Positions 8,763 through 17,292 of a stretch of 64,000 nucleotides of DNA are shown one piece after another; the first letter of the stretch is position 1, and each line of letters starts with the position of its first letter. The DNA is from Clostridium scatologenes (GTDB taxonomy: Bacteria; Bacillota; Clostridia; Clostridiales; Clostridiaceae): assembly GCF_000968375.1 (NCBI RefSeq), contig NZ_CP009933.1:3534001-3598000 (forward strand), read 5' to 3'. The translations under genes were made by a program, and so were the position numbers. The notes under the pieces are model-generated. The model was not told the origin of the DNA. It saw nothing but the letters and a program-made list of their open reading frames with translations, and did no database searches.

Positions 8763-9599
8763 TTATATAGTGTTATTAAGTCCATGAAACAAAATGCATG
8801 GTAATAAAGAATTTGTTTTAAAATATAGTTTTCCTAATAAATATCCAATCATTATTTGGATTGATAGAGCTAATAAATGTTCCAAACAAGATGGTTCTCC
8901 CCAACTCATTATATGTGTAGTTCCAAAAATTATAGCCTGCATAATATTACATGTATTATTACTTAATTCAAATCCCTTCAATCCTGAAATCAAAAGTCCT
9001 CTAAATAATAGCTCTTCATAAAAGGCAGGATATACTGAATTTATAACAGCTTTTAATGCAAAATCTATAATAAATTCTAAATTAAGTATTTGACGAATAT
9101 TAATTATTCCGCTAATAATATCATTAAAATTAAAGATAAACCTATAAACTATAAATACAATAATCACAAAAGCAAAAGATTTACGTGAAATATGCCAGTT
9201 AAAGTCAGTAATCCTTATTTTAAAAAAATAACAAATAAAAATTGATGCACTAATAACTAATTGGATTATCAAAAGATAAACTGGATTAAAATTCCTAACA
9301 GTTGAATTATTTAAACTAAACAATTTATTTAAAATAAAAATTGAGGAAAGTAGAACAATATACACCATAATAAATGGATATAGAGCATTCTTATTTTGGT
9401 AAACATAATTATTTTTATTATTACCTATAGGAATTATATAAATTAAGGTAATTGCAACTAAAATTGCTGCTGAAATAGGTATTGGGTTAAAATTACTTGA
9501 AGCGTATTTACTATAAAAATATAAACATATGTATCCCATTGTAATAAACACAAAATCATAACCTATAGGTTTTAAGTTTATCCTAAATATACTATTCAT
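8763..9599 (-). CDS. CPBP-family intramembrane metalloprotease
   Basis: 278 residues with about eight hydrophobic segments. CPBP (Abi/Rce1-like) motifs are intact: EELLFRG at about 192-198, an H in FGTTHIMSW at about 225, and LFHGLNN near the C-terminus. The family includes prenyl-protein proteases and bacteriocin self-immunity proteins. No bacteriocin gene was seen beside it. Confidence 0.88.
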   Translation of the reverse strand: MNSIFRINLKPIGYDFVFITMGYICLYFYSKYASSNFNPIPISAAILVAITLIYIIPIGNNKNNYVYQNKNALYPFIMVYIVLLSSIFILNKLFSLNNSTVRNFNPVYLLIIQLVISASIFICYFFKIRITDFNWHISRKSFAFVIIVFIVYRFIFNFNDIISGIINIRQILNLEFIIDFALKAVINSVYPAFYEELLFRGLLISGLKGFELSNNTCNIMQAIIFGTTHIMSWGEPSCLEHLLALSIQIMIGYLLGKLYFKTNSLLPCILFHGLNNTI

Positions 9600-9706
9600 A
9601 ATGCTAATCTCCTAATTTTTCAGCCATATCTTATTATTTTTACTCTGCTGAAATTAATTATATTATACCTCAAACATAATAAAAGTTACTTAGTCATTAA
9701 TAAGTA

Positions 9707-9757
9707 TTGACTAAAAGTATAAACAGGTATATTATAGATAAATACAGTCTGTAATAT
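9707..9757 (+). promoter_or_regulatory. rrf2 promoter and operator-like palindrome
   Basis: TTGACT (9707-9712), a 17-base spacer and TATTAT (9730-9735). The palindrome TACAGTCTGTA (9743-9753) covers the predicted transcription start. The surrounding 25-base block recurs upstream of the methyltransferase gene, so it is a candidate Rrf2 operator giving autorepression. Confidence 0.65.
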
Positions 9758-9784
9758 CTGATTAATGATACATGGAGGATTAAT

Positions 9785-10165
9785 ATGAAATACACCAAAG
9801 CTACTAATTATGCATTACATATAGTTGCATATATGATTAAGTATGATAAAAAAGATAACTTAAGTTTACAACCTTTGGCAAATCATTTAAATATTTCGCC
9901 GAGTTATTTGTCAAAGATTTTAACACAGTTAGTAAGAGCTAATATAATTCAATCAACTCCCGGTGTAAATGGTGGTTATGTTCTGCGAAAAAACAAAGAA
10001 GATATTTCACTTTTAGATGTAATTAAGGCAACTGAAGGGAGTAATCCTATGTTTACGTGTGAAATGGATGAAGATCATGAATGCAAAATCCAAAAAGCAA
10101 TGGACGAAGCGGAGAATGTAATGGAAACTTATCTTAAAAATAAAAAACTATTTGAAATTATATAA
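9785..10165 (+). CDS. Rrf2-family transcriptional regulator, copy 1
   Basis: 126 residues. An N-terminal winged helix-turn-helix typical of Rrf2 (YALHIVAYMI, LSLQPLANHLNISPSYLSKIL, then the GVNGGYVL wing) is followed by a dimerisation helix. The effector region has two cysteines (TCEMDEDHEC) rather than the three that bind Fe-S in IscR or NsrR, so a redox or thiol sensor without a full cluster ligand set is possible. RBS GGAGG precedes the ATG. It differs at four residues from the copy at 41016. It probably represses itself and the next gene. Confidence 0.92.
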   Translation: MKYTKATNYALHIVAYMIKYDKKDNLSLQPLANHLNISPSYLSKILTQLVRANIIQSTPGVNGGYVLRKNKEDISLLDVIKATEGSNPMFTCEMDEDHECKIQKAMDEAENVMETYLKNKKLFEII

Positions 10166-10192
10166 AAACGCTTTAATTTCATAGGTGTTTTT
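10164..10192 (+). terminator. Terminator after rrf2 copy 1
   Basis: Arms AAAAACGC (10164-10171) and GTGTTTTT (10185-10192) overlap the rrf2 stop codon. It separates the regulator from the methyltransferase gene, which therefore probably has its own promoter. Confidence 0.55.
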
Positions 10193-10202
10193 ACGCTCTA
10201 AT

Positions 10203-10227
10203 TATAGATAAATACAATCTGTAATAT
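10203..10227 (+). promoter_or_regulatory. Second operator-like site, upstream of the methyltransferase
   Basis: Repeats the 25-base block at 9733-9757 with one substitution at the palindrome core (TACAATCTGTA at 10213-10223). It lies 116 bases before the methyltransferase start, beyond the rrf2 terminator. Confidence 0.55.
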
Positions 10228-10342
10228 ATTTGATTAAGCCAACTATACTTTTCTTATAAGTAGCTTATTAACAATGTTTGTACTATAGAATAAGACTTAT
10301 AGTAATAATAAAATCATAAAAAATTTTAAAGGAGATGTTTAT

Positions 10343-10972
10343 ATGTCAGAATTTTGGGAAAAAAGTTTTGCAAAAAAACAAGCAATGTGGGGGTTCGAAC
10401 CATCAAGCACTGCAATTATAGTAGCAGATTACTTTGCTGAAAATAATCTAAAGGATATCTTAATACCAGGTGTTGGATATGGAAGAAACATAAAGCCATT
10501 TATTGATAACAACATGGAAGTTACAGGAATCGAAATTTCTCAAACCGCAATTAATATAGCAAGACAAAATGGAATTAATAATAAAATTTATCATGGATCA
10601 GTATCAGATATGCCTTTTGAAAATAAACTCTATGATGGTGTAGCTAGTTTTGCGCTTATTCATTTGTTAAATGAAGATGAAAGGAAAAAATTTATTAATG
10701 ATTGCTATAACCATTTAAAACCAGGTGGATATATGATTTTTACGGCCATTTCGGAAAAAGCTCCAATGTATGGTAATGGTACAAAGCTTGCTGAAAATTA
10801 TTATGAAACAACGTATGGGGTAAAACTGTTTTTCTATAATTCTAAGTCTATAGAGAAAGAGTTTGGAAATTACGGACTTGTAGATTTTGTAGAGATTGAT
10901 GACATACACAAGGATAATCCAGATAAACCTCCAGTAACTTTTTTAATGATAAAATGCAGAAAAGAGATATAA
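10343..10972 (+). CDS. Class I SAM-dependent methyltransferase, copy 1
   Basis: 209 residues. The SAM-binding motif I is ILIPGVGYGRN (about residues 38-48), with acidic EIS after the second strand and the motif IV-like YDGVASFALIHLL (about 92-104). The opening FWEKSFAKKQAMWGFEPS resembles TehB- and thiopurine-type enzymes that methylate small toxic molecules. The substrate is not shown. RBS AAAGGAGATG is strong. Control by the upstream Rrf2 protein is suggested by the shared palindromes. Six residues differ from the copy at 41574. Confidence 0.9.
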   Translation: MSEFWEKSFAKKQAMWGFEPSSTAIIVADYFAENNLKDILIPGVGYGRNIKPFIDNNMEVTGIEISQTAINIARQNGINNKIYHGSVSDMPFENKLYDGVASFALIHLLNEDERKKFINDCYNHLKPGGYMIFTAISEKAPMYGNGTKLAENYYETTYGVKLFFYNSKSIEKEFGNYGLVDFVEIDDIHKDNPDKPPVTFLMIKCRKEI

Positions 10973-11039
10973 AGCTGATAAAATTCTCAAATAAAATCAT
11001 GGGACATAAATAAAACATAATTTTATTACATATGTACTA

Positions 11040-11768
11040 CTAATTTATAACCTTATATAAGATTCTAAAAATTGCTTTTGAAAATATTTTCTTCATAAGG
11101 TTCATTTTGCAATCATAATAATAGACTTTGTCAAGCCATCCTCTATCATGCCAAAATAATTTGTCCCGTCCATTGCTTTTAAGTGCCAACACCTTTTGTA
11201 CCTGAAATATATTTATTTCTATTAATGATGGTTTATAGTAACCTTTTTTCTCATTAAGCAATTTAAGAAATTGACTTAATTCCCTTTCTTGTACAGGAGA
11301 TGTAATATTTCGAGATGACCTTGCAATAAATCCAGCCCTTTGAGTCCCCCATTCAATTGCAATGTTTTCAAAGCATTTTTTTGTCTCTTTTATTCCTGTT
11401 GCATCTGTAGTTGCTACAAAGAGAGTTGGTTTACCTGCAAGTTCAGGCCTATGATACCACATACATGTCCTATCAACCATTGTTTTTAATTTACCACTTA
11501 TAGTACCCACATATATGGGAGAACTTAAAATTATACCACTACTATCTATCATCTTTTTCATCAAATAATTCATATCATCTTTTAAATAGCATTCTCCATC
11601 TGTTACACATTTTCTACAACCTAAACAATTTTCAATTTTGTAATTGAATAGATTAATCACTTCAAAATCAAAATTATTTCTTTTTAATAGTTGTCCAATT
11701 TGCAATAAAACATTATATGTATTCTTTTTTCTAAAACTACTGTTAATAATTAAAATTCTCTTTCTCAA
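11040..11768 (-). CDS. Flavodoxin-family NAD(P)H reductase
   Basis: About 242 residues from TTG at 11768, chosen because GGAGG (11777-11781) lies eight bases upstream; upstream ATGs have no RBS. The N-terminal RILIINSSFRKKNTYNVL is the FMN-binding phosphate loop. The CLGCRKCVTDGEC cluster and SPIYVGTISGKLKTMVDR are typical of iron-sulfur flavoproteins and FMN reductases of clostridia. The four-cysteine cluster suggests an Fe-S centre. Electron partner unknown. Confidence 0.88.
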   Translation of the reverse strand: MRKRILIINSSFRKKNTYNVLLQIGQLLKRNNFDFEVINLFNYKIENCLGCRKCVTDGECYLKDDMNYLMKKMIDSSGIILSSPIYVGTISGKLKTMVDRTCMWYHRPELAGKPTLFVATTDATGIKETKKCFENIAIEWGTQRAGFIARSSRNITSPVQERELSQFLKLLNEKKGYYKPSLIEINIFQVQKVLALKSNGRDKLFWHDRGWLDKVYYYDCKMNLMKKIFSKAIFRILYKVIN

Positions 11769-12106
11769 ATCAATATCCTCCATTATGTATAAAATAAGTT
11801 TATATAATTTCACAATCCTGTCACAACTATTTACTATTGTTCATTAAACTATAGTTTTTAATAATACTTATTATATCATAATTTACAAAATATAACACAT
11901 ATCATACATACATTGGCTCTCTATTTTTTAAGTCTTTTATTTTGATATAACCCCACATAACTCTTTGTATAGTTTTGCGTTTTTTCTTTCCTGCATTGGT
12001 GTATACCGCTTTGTAATATTTTCCTAAACAATTAAATTATTTAAGAAATATGGTATAATTTTCATATAATTAAGTAGAACTTATATATATGGAGGAATAT
12101 AAAGTT

Positions 12107-12601
12107 ATGAGAGTTTTTAAGGGTATTCATAATTATTTACAAAAACTATCAACCATAAAGTTTATTATTACTATAGTATTGTTAATGTATTTACTTATTA
12201 TCCCATTTATTCCATTGTCTCATTTATATCAAAAAAATATAGGACAAATAGGAGGACCTTTTAGCATAAATACATCACTGGCATACGAAATTATAGTTGG
12301 TTCAATATTATCACCTATATTAGAAACGGCTATTTTTCAATATGCAATTATTGAATTTTTAAGTTCTATTAACATTTTAAAAGGAAAAAGTATTTTAATT
12401 ATAATAATTTCAGCAGTATTATTTGGAATTCCACATAGCTATAGTTATATATATATTTTTTATGGATTTATAATGGGTTTATTATTGGCATATTCATATT
12501 TAACTTATAAAAGTAAGAATTTCTCTGCCTTCTGGGTGGTTTTTTGGATTCATTGTATAAGAAATACAATCTCTACTATATTTATAATATTTTATCATTG
12601 A
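12107..12601 (+). CDS. CPBP-like membrane protein, divergent
   Basis: About 164 residues with five hydrophobic segments. LSPILETAIFQYAIIEF aligns with the CPBP EExxxR block but keeps one glutamate and lacks the arginine. GIPHSYSY and WIHCIRNT match the two later histidine motifs. Catalysis may be lost or altered. I chose ATG 12107 because GGAGG (12091-12095) precedes it; the ATG at 12089 overlaps that RBS. Confidence 0.7.
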   Translation: MRVFKGIHNYLQKLSTIKFIITIVLLMYLLIIPFIPLSHLYQKNIGQIGGPFSINTSLAYEIIVGSILSPILETAIFQYAIIEFLSSINILKGKSILIIIISAVLFGIPHSYSYIYIFYGFIMGLLLAYSYLTYKSKNFSAFWVVFWIHCIRNTISTIFIIFYH

Positions 12602-12761
12602 AATTTTGCATTGCAATTGAAAGAAGTTCATACATTAGTATAAACTTGTAATAGAGTCTGAATATCTTACTATTTTCACTTTATTAACAGTAATTATATG
12701 ATAACTTTTATAAATAAAAGGCAGCTATCTCCCTAATAAATCCAAATCTTTTACTTCTTCA

Positions 12762-12835
12762 CACTGCATTATTCAATTTTCAAAGACCATCGTCCGTATT
12801 TCCTTCTTTATCACTTATATCACAATTTTTTCAAA
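12762..12835. repeat. Repeat R3, copy 2
   Basis: Matches the R3 core CAATTTTCAAAGACCATC; lies downstream of the CPBP-like gene and abuts a gene relic. Confidence 0.45.
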
Positions 12836-12991
12836 TTACTCATAAATTGTTTCCAAATGCTTTTTTCTCAGTTTGTTATCCTTTTTATAATTAATACCAC
12901 ATTCAGCCTCTACTTTTTTAAGTAATGCCTTTAATATATAAAAATTCTCTTTTAATCAATTACTATTTTTGATTTTGACAAAATTATCGGC
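12836..12991 (-). pseudogene. Relic of unidentified gene X, C-terminal part
   Basis: The minus strand reads ADNFV, one in-frame stop, then NFYILKALLKKVEAECG and LRKKHLETIYE before a stop at 12836. The same ADNFV...NWLK stretch recurs in the relic at 32641-32790, where it is joined to a sigma-factor tail. The parent gene is not in the window and I do not recognise it. Confidence 0.45.
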
Positions 12992-13019
12992 TGTGATACT
13001 AGTAGATTACTACTAAATT

Positions 13020-13066
13020 TATTATTTATAATACTTAACTCTAAATTAGAATTTGTATGTGAGCCT
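13020..13066. repeat. Repeat R4, copy 1
   Basis: R4 is about 40 bases: TTACTATTTATAATACTTAA followed by a CTTAAATTGGAATTTAT-like part. It recurs at gene boundaries (20226, 20995, 22950, 27016, 30217, 30709, 31772, 43140), always in this orientation. This copy sits just past the TetR stop. Confidence 0.5.
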
Positions 13067-13083
13067 TTCTAGATATCTAGATT

Positions 13084-13655
13084 TTATTTAAATATACTCT
13101 CACTATAGAGTGAAGATAAAATTGAGACTAGTTCTTTTGGCGAAGATTTCCCATTAAGCAAATAATTCTTACACAACATTAGGGAGTTTGTCACTAAGAT
13201 GTCAGCGAATACATTAGAATCAAAATTAGATTTAATATAATTTATATTGGATTCAATTCTTAAATTGTCTTTAACTATGTCTGTTAATTTATTTATAATA
13301 ATATCACTATTTTTATTTAATATTATTCCGATAATCATCAGCTCTTTATTTTCTAAAACAAATTGAAAAAGTCCTCTAAAACATTCTTTATTCTTTCTTT
13401 GTTTAATGTATTATTAAGTTTTGTTAATCCTATCTTTTTAACTTCAGTTTCCAACTTTATAGTGCAAATATTTACTATTTCATCAAATATACCTTGTTTG
13501 CTCATAAAATATAAGTAAAAAGATGGTTTGGTAAGATTAGCTTCCCTTACAATTGTATCTACTTTGGTATTCTCAAATCCCATACTTGCAAATTCATGAA
13601 TTGCAATATGTAGTAATTTATTTTTTGTTTCTGTGCCCTTTATTCCTTTTTTCAA
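13084..13655 (-). pseudogene. TetR-family regulator, frameshifted
   Basis: The first 100 codons (from 13655) give a TetR DNA-binding domain: ETKNKLLHIAIHEFASMGFENT, then ANLTKPSFYLYFMSKQG. That frame stops after EDFFNLF. A different frame continues at once (VLENKELMIIGIILNKNSD) to 13084, matching the usual TetR ligand-binding half. Together they make a normal length of about 190 residues. A single-base indel near the T-run at about 13368 explains the break. It may be real decay or a sequencing error. It is divergent from the HXXEE gene, which it may once have regulated. Confidence 0.85.
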
Positions 13656-13797
13656 TTAAAACACTCCAATGCTTACATATTAATAAGTTACTAAAACGCT
13701 ATTGAAAGTAAAGTAATGCTTATATTATATTATACTTGCATGTAAGCTTCCTATGAAGATTTAAAAATTATTTCTTAGATAAGGGAGAGTAAATAAG

Positions 13798-14325
13798 ATG
13801 GAAAATGTAGAATTTATAAGCTTAATTTGGTTGTTCCCAATTATATTTATGGTTCATGATTTTGAAGAAATTATATTTCAGGAGTGGTGGTTTAATAAAG
13901 AAAGGTTATCATTACTGAAAAAGTATCCTAAAATTATCAAGAAATATGAGCAGATTAGTACTGCAGGTTTTGCACTTGCTGTAAGTGAGGAATTCATTGT
14001 ATTACTAATAATTGCCTTAACAGCAATTGTATTTCAATGGTATTATTTATGGCTGGGTACTTTAGTAACTTTTCTTATTCATTTGATAATTCATATAGTT
14101 CAATGGGCCATATATAAAAAATATATACCAGCTATAATAACTGTAATTCCAGCCATAATATATTCAATCTATGCTATACACTTTATATATGAAAGCTGTA
14201 ATATGATGCTATTACCTGGAATAATGTGGAGCATAGTAAGTATGATTATATTTTTGGCTAACTTATTTTTTGCACACATAATGGCTAGAAAACTCACTAG
14301 ATTTTTAGAAACTAAATTGATTTAG
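13798..14325 (+). CDS. HXXEE-domain membrane protein
   Basis: 175 residues with about five membrane segments. The family-defining motif is HDFEE near residue 19 (FMVHDFEEIIFQEWWF). HXXEE proteins are small integral membrane proteins of unknown reaction; the conserved His-Glu-Glu suggests metal binding. RBS AAGGGAGAG precedes the ATG. The broken TetR gene is divergent across about 140 bases, the usual layout for a TetR regulator and its target. Confidence 0.85.
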   Translation: MENVEFISLIWLFPIIFMVHDFEEIIFQEWWFNKERLSLLKKYPKIIKKYEQISTAGFALAVSEEFIVLLIIALTAIVFQWYYLWLGTLVTFLIHLIIHIVQWAIYKKYIPAIITVIPAIIYSIYAIHFIYESCNMMLLPGIMWSIVSMIIFLANLFFAHIMARKLTRFLETKLI

Positions 14326-14369
14326 TTGTAGAATATTTCAATAGATATACTTTACCTTTGAAATACAAT

Positions 14370-14411
14370 GCAAAAACACCACAAAATTCAATTCATGAAT
14401 AATGCGGTGTA
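14370..14411. repeat. Repeat R1, copy 2 (hairpin only)
   Basis: AAAAACACC and GGTGT arms around an AATTCA...TGAATAATG inner stem. It lies between the convergent HXXEE and NTF2-like genes and could end both. Confidence 0.65.
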
Positions 14412-14434
14412 TACTCAATTATTTTTTATTTAAT

Positions 14435-14770
14435 TTATTCAAAAACAAACCAAACTCTTTTAATTAGATTGTTTTCAGTTTCATAAATCGCAACAGCCTT
14501 TTTTATTGTGTCTTTTTCTAAACCAGTAACATGTTCATTGTCAATTACTTTGTTTCCTATAATAATTCGATTTTGTATATCTGCATGTACGTTTAATACT
14601 TCAAATCTTTCTTGATAACTACTCTTTAATTGCTCTTTGCCTTTTATCATAATTGAATTATTCATTAAATTATAAATTTCAATATCATCATAATATGTAG
14701 ATATAAAGCCCTCTAAATCATGCTTATTATAAAACTCTAATTGTTTTTGTACTATTTCTTCTGGATTCAT
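14435..14770 (-). CDS. SnoaL/NTF2-like protein
   Basis: 111 residues with the compact NTF2-like pattern: an N-terminal helix VQKQLEFYNKHDLEGFISTY, then IMIKGKEQLKSSYQERF, and final strands including VIDNEHVTGLEKD and AVAIYETENNLIKRVWFVFE. This fold serves as a small-molecule pocket or isomerase. No catalytic set can be assigned. A well-spaced GAGGG-type RBS is present. Confidence 0.75.
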   Translation of the reverse strand: MNPEEIVQKQLEFYNKHDLEGFISTYYDDIEIYNLMNNSIMIKGKEQLKSSYQERFEVLNVHADIQNRIIIGNKVIDNEHVTGLEKDTIKKAVAIYETENNLIKRVWFVFE

Positions 14771-14972
14771 TTTGTTACCCTCACTTTATTCCTAATTTAT
14801 ATTCATCTATCATTTTCTTAGTATGCATAAAAATTATACCATAACACCTCTATATTTTCATTATTTCACAGAAAATATAAGAATTTTTAGCACCACATGT
14901 CTTTAATACACAAGGCTTCCTTCTATATTTGTATTACGAATTAATTATCTTTACTATGATATTCAATATATT

Positions 14973-15521
14973 CTATTTTAAAGTATCTGGGCGATAAATA
15001 CCTGCACACCTTGTCTTATCTCCACCTCCATCAAACTCTTTTTCTTTATCTGACTCCTTAATTATTTGTAACATGTAAAGACCAATGTTATCAGGTTTTT
15101 TTGTGTCAACTAATTTATCAATAAAAAACACTATATATGTGCCTTTATCCGTTGTAACTGTGTAGGAAACCTTAATTTCTTTTGTCTTTTTTCCATGTTC
15201 ATTCTCTTCTGATACTTCATGTGCAACATCCTTTGACTTAATATTTCCTTTATAAAACTTCATTATATAATCAATTCCACCATCAATATCCTTGGCTTCT
15301 TTCAATGCATTAGGAGAGAATATTTTTTTCAATCCTTCTTTATCTTCATTTTTTAAAGCTTCCATAATCTTATTGAAATGTGTATCTGCAATTTTATTAT
15401 CATTACTGGCATTTAACTCATTCTCTCTGGCATGCATCATAGATTTGGCAGAATTACATGATACTAGAACTAAAGAAAGTACCATTATGGTTATAAATAA
15501 TATTATTTTTTTTATATTCAT
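14973..15521 (-). CDS. DUF5104-like lipoprotein
   Basis: 182 residues. A signal peptide at 1-21 ends in the lipobox LVSC, so Cys22 would be lipidated and the protein anchored outside the membrane. The remainder (HFNKIMEALKNEDKEGLKKIF, then KGTYIVFFIDKLVDTKKPDNIGL) resembles the DUF5104 family of clostridial and bacillary lipoproteins. No enzymatic motif. RBS AGGAGAA precedes the ATG. Confidence 0.75.
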   Translation of the reverse strand: MNIKKIILFITIMVLSLVLVSCNSAKSMMHARENELNASNDNKIADTHFNKIMEALKNEDKEGLKKIFSPNALKEAKDIDGGIDYIMKFYKGNIKSKDVAHEVSEENEHGKKTKEIKVSYTVTTDKGTYIVFFIDKLVDTKKPDNIGLYMLQIIKESDKEKEFDGGGDKTRCAGIYRPDTLK

Positions 15522-15630
15522 GATTTTCTCCTTTTTGATTAAATTTTTTTACTAGAATTCTCTTTCTTCAGTGAAGTAATTTCAAATTTAAGATTTGATA
15601 CCACTACATCACACAATCTTAAACACCCCC

Positions 15631-17112
15631 TTACCATTTCAACTTAGCAATATGGTGTTCGGTATCAAATGTCCATGATGACCAACCATTATATTTTTTG
15701 TAAAAAGCATTCCATAAATCTAGATGCTTCGAAAAATCTATACTTCCATGAACAGTAAGATTTGATGCTTCCTCATTCTGATATTTAGGATTAAATCCAG
15801 TACACCACCAATTATCGTTTTTGGGCTTCCAATCATAAACTCTGTTTCCTTTCTTATCTTCTAAAGATATGGTCATTGGCATTTTATCTTGAGTATCACA
15901 TAGCCACTGAGGACCTCCATCATAATATATTCCTATCTCTGCTCCTGCCCCCAGATTTAAGTAATCCCCTTTCCATAACCAAATTATATATGTTTGATTT
16001 CCAGTTGAAAAATCAAATTTCTTTTTCTTCATACTACAAGCTAAATCAAATATATCGTCATAAATGTCATTGTAACCACCATATTGTTGTAGTGCATCCT
16101 GTTTGGCATGATAAACTCCATTTTCATCCCTATCAAATCCTCCTATATCAAAAAGCATATGTAATTCTCCCTCTTGTGTTTCTTTAGTAAACCATTGATA
16201 TATAGGAGTACTTTTAATATATTTCATTATTTCATCATTCCATTCAAGATGTTCACCATTAATTTCTTTTAATCTATTGTAATCATCTCCCAAAACAATT
16301 TTTGCATATTCTAGTATTTCCTTTTCCTCTGTTGTTAGGTCTGCTGGATTCTTTAACATTAACTGCATTACTTTATTTTTATCTACTTGTCCATTTTCTG
16401 AAATAATGGACATACCTCTAATTTGAGATATTCCTTCAGTTATTCCTGATATCTTTGAAAATACTGAGCATATATTTTCTTCCATATCTCGTACACCATT
16501 ACAATATGCATTAAATGAATTATCAAACTCTGTCAAGCTCATTGTTTGATTCTTTAGTGAATTTTGTGCACTTTCAACATCTCCTCCTATAGGAAATGTT
16601 GTAAATCTTAAGCTATTTGCTAAATTTAATATTTCTACAAATTTAAAATTCATTTGTCTATAATAATTATCTGTACATTCACTAACATTGTTATTTATTA
16701 GGAATTGCCCTCCGTATTGAAGTGAAATAACTCCTGTATCATCATTGGTAAGCGCTGCTCCTCCAGCACTTCTTTTAATGCAATTTTCAAAGTCCTCACA
16801 TCTTTTTTTTAATTGAATTGCTCTTGGCTTTTCTTCATTTTCTAAAGCATTTTTCGTATATTTCATTTTTTCTATTAAATTTGTGTAAAATTCCTGCTTT
16901 TTAATATGATTTTCAATAAATTTATCTTTTGCCTCACCTGACCATCCTAAGTCGGTAAGTTCTTTAATTGCTTTATTTATGTTTTCTTTTTGTTCTTCTA
17001 AATCCCTTATTACCTTTTCATATTGACTTATTGTATTTGTTAACTCACCTATATCTAAACTAAAATCCATTTGTTCACCCTCATATATTTGTAGTTTTTC
17101 ATTAATATTCAT
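15631..17112 (-). CDS. WXG100-like N-terminus with DUF4474 domain
   Basis: About 493 residues. The N-terminal 100 residues are coiled-coil helices with a WXG turn (DLGWSGEAKDKF), as in ESAT-6/LXG-type secreted proteins. A helical middle follows. The C-terminal 180 residues match DUF4474 (GNQTYIIWLWKGDYLNLGAG, GGPQWLCDTQDKMPM, NDNWWCTGFNPKY). The architecture resembles cargo of a type VII-like secretion route. No toxin active site was identified and no type VII secretion genes are nearby. Start at 17112 uses RBS GAGGTG; an ATG at 17070 with GAGGGTG is an alternative. Confidence 0.75.
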   Translation of the reverse strand: MNINEKLQIYEGEQMDFSLDIGELTNTISQYEKVIRDLEEQKENINKAIKELTDLGWSGEAKDKFIENHIKKQEFYTNLIEKMKYTKNALENEEKPRAIQLKKRCEDFENCIKRSAGGAALTNDDTGVISLQYGGQFLINNNVSECTDNYYRQMNFKFVEILNLANSLRFTTFPIGGDVESAQNSLKNQTMSLTEFDNSFNAYCNGVRDMEENICSVFSKISGITEGISQIRGMSIISENGQVDKNKVMQLMLKNPADLTTEEKEILEYAKIVLGDDYNRLKEINGEHLEWNDEIMKYIKSTPIYQWFTKETQEGELHMLFDIGGFDRDENGVYHAKQDALQQYGGYNDIYDDIFDLACSMKKKKFDFSTGNQTYIIWLWKGDYLNLGAGAEIGIYYDGGPQWLCDTQDKMPMTISLEDKKGNRVYDWKPKNDNWWCTGFNPKYQNEEASNLTVHGSIDFSKHLDLWNAFYKKYNGWSSWTFDTEHHIAKLKW

Positions 17113-17220
17113 ATGACACCTCATTTTAATATTTATGTATATATATGTCAACATTTTTTATTTTAATGGTAAGAAAATTTAGAAATTACAATAAGCACAC
17201 TTTATAATCGTAGTACAACG

Positions 17221-17262
17221 AAAAAACACTGTAGAATTCAACTTTGAATAATACAATGTTTA
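17221..17262. repeat. Repeat R1, copy 3 (hairpin only)
   Basis: AAAAAACACTGTAGAATTC with the matching right arm ATACAATGTTT; lies between the LysR stop and the DUF4474 gene and may act as terminator. Confidence 0.55.
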
Positions 17263-17292
17263 CATAGCATCAAGAATCTAGTTTAAGCACTT

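Larger units (their letters stand above)
9699..10996 (+). repeat. Duplicated Rrf2-methyltransferase module, copy 1
   Basis: About 1.3 kb including the promoter, both genes and both operator-like palindromes matches 40929-42227 almost base for base in the same orientation. Similarity starts at the AATAAGTATTGACT before the -35 box and ends at CTCAAATAAAA past the methyltransferase stop. Confidence 0.95.

Noticed and set aside
12836..12991. A fourth copy of the sigma-factor tail
   Set aside because: Base similarity to the sigma gene is only partial and the better reading frame gives a different peptide (KKVEAECG...LRKKHLETIYE), so I treat it as gene X rather than sigma.
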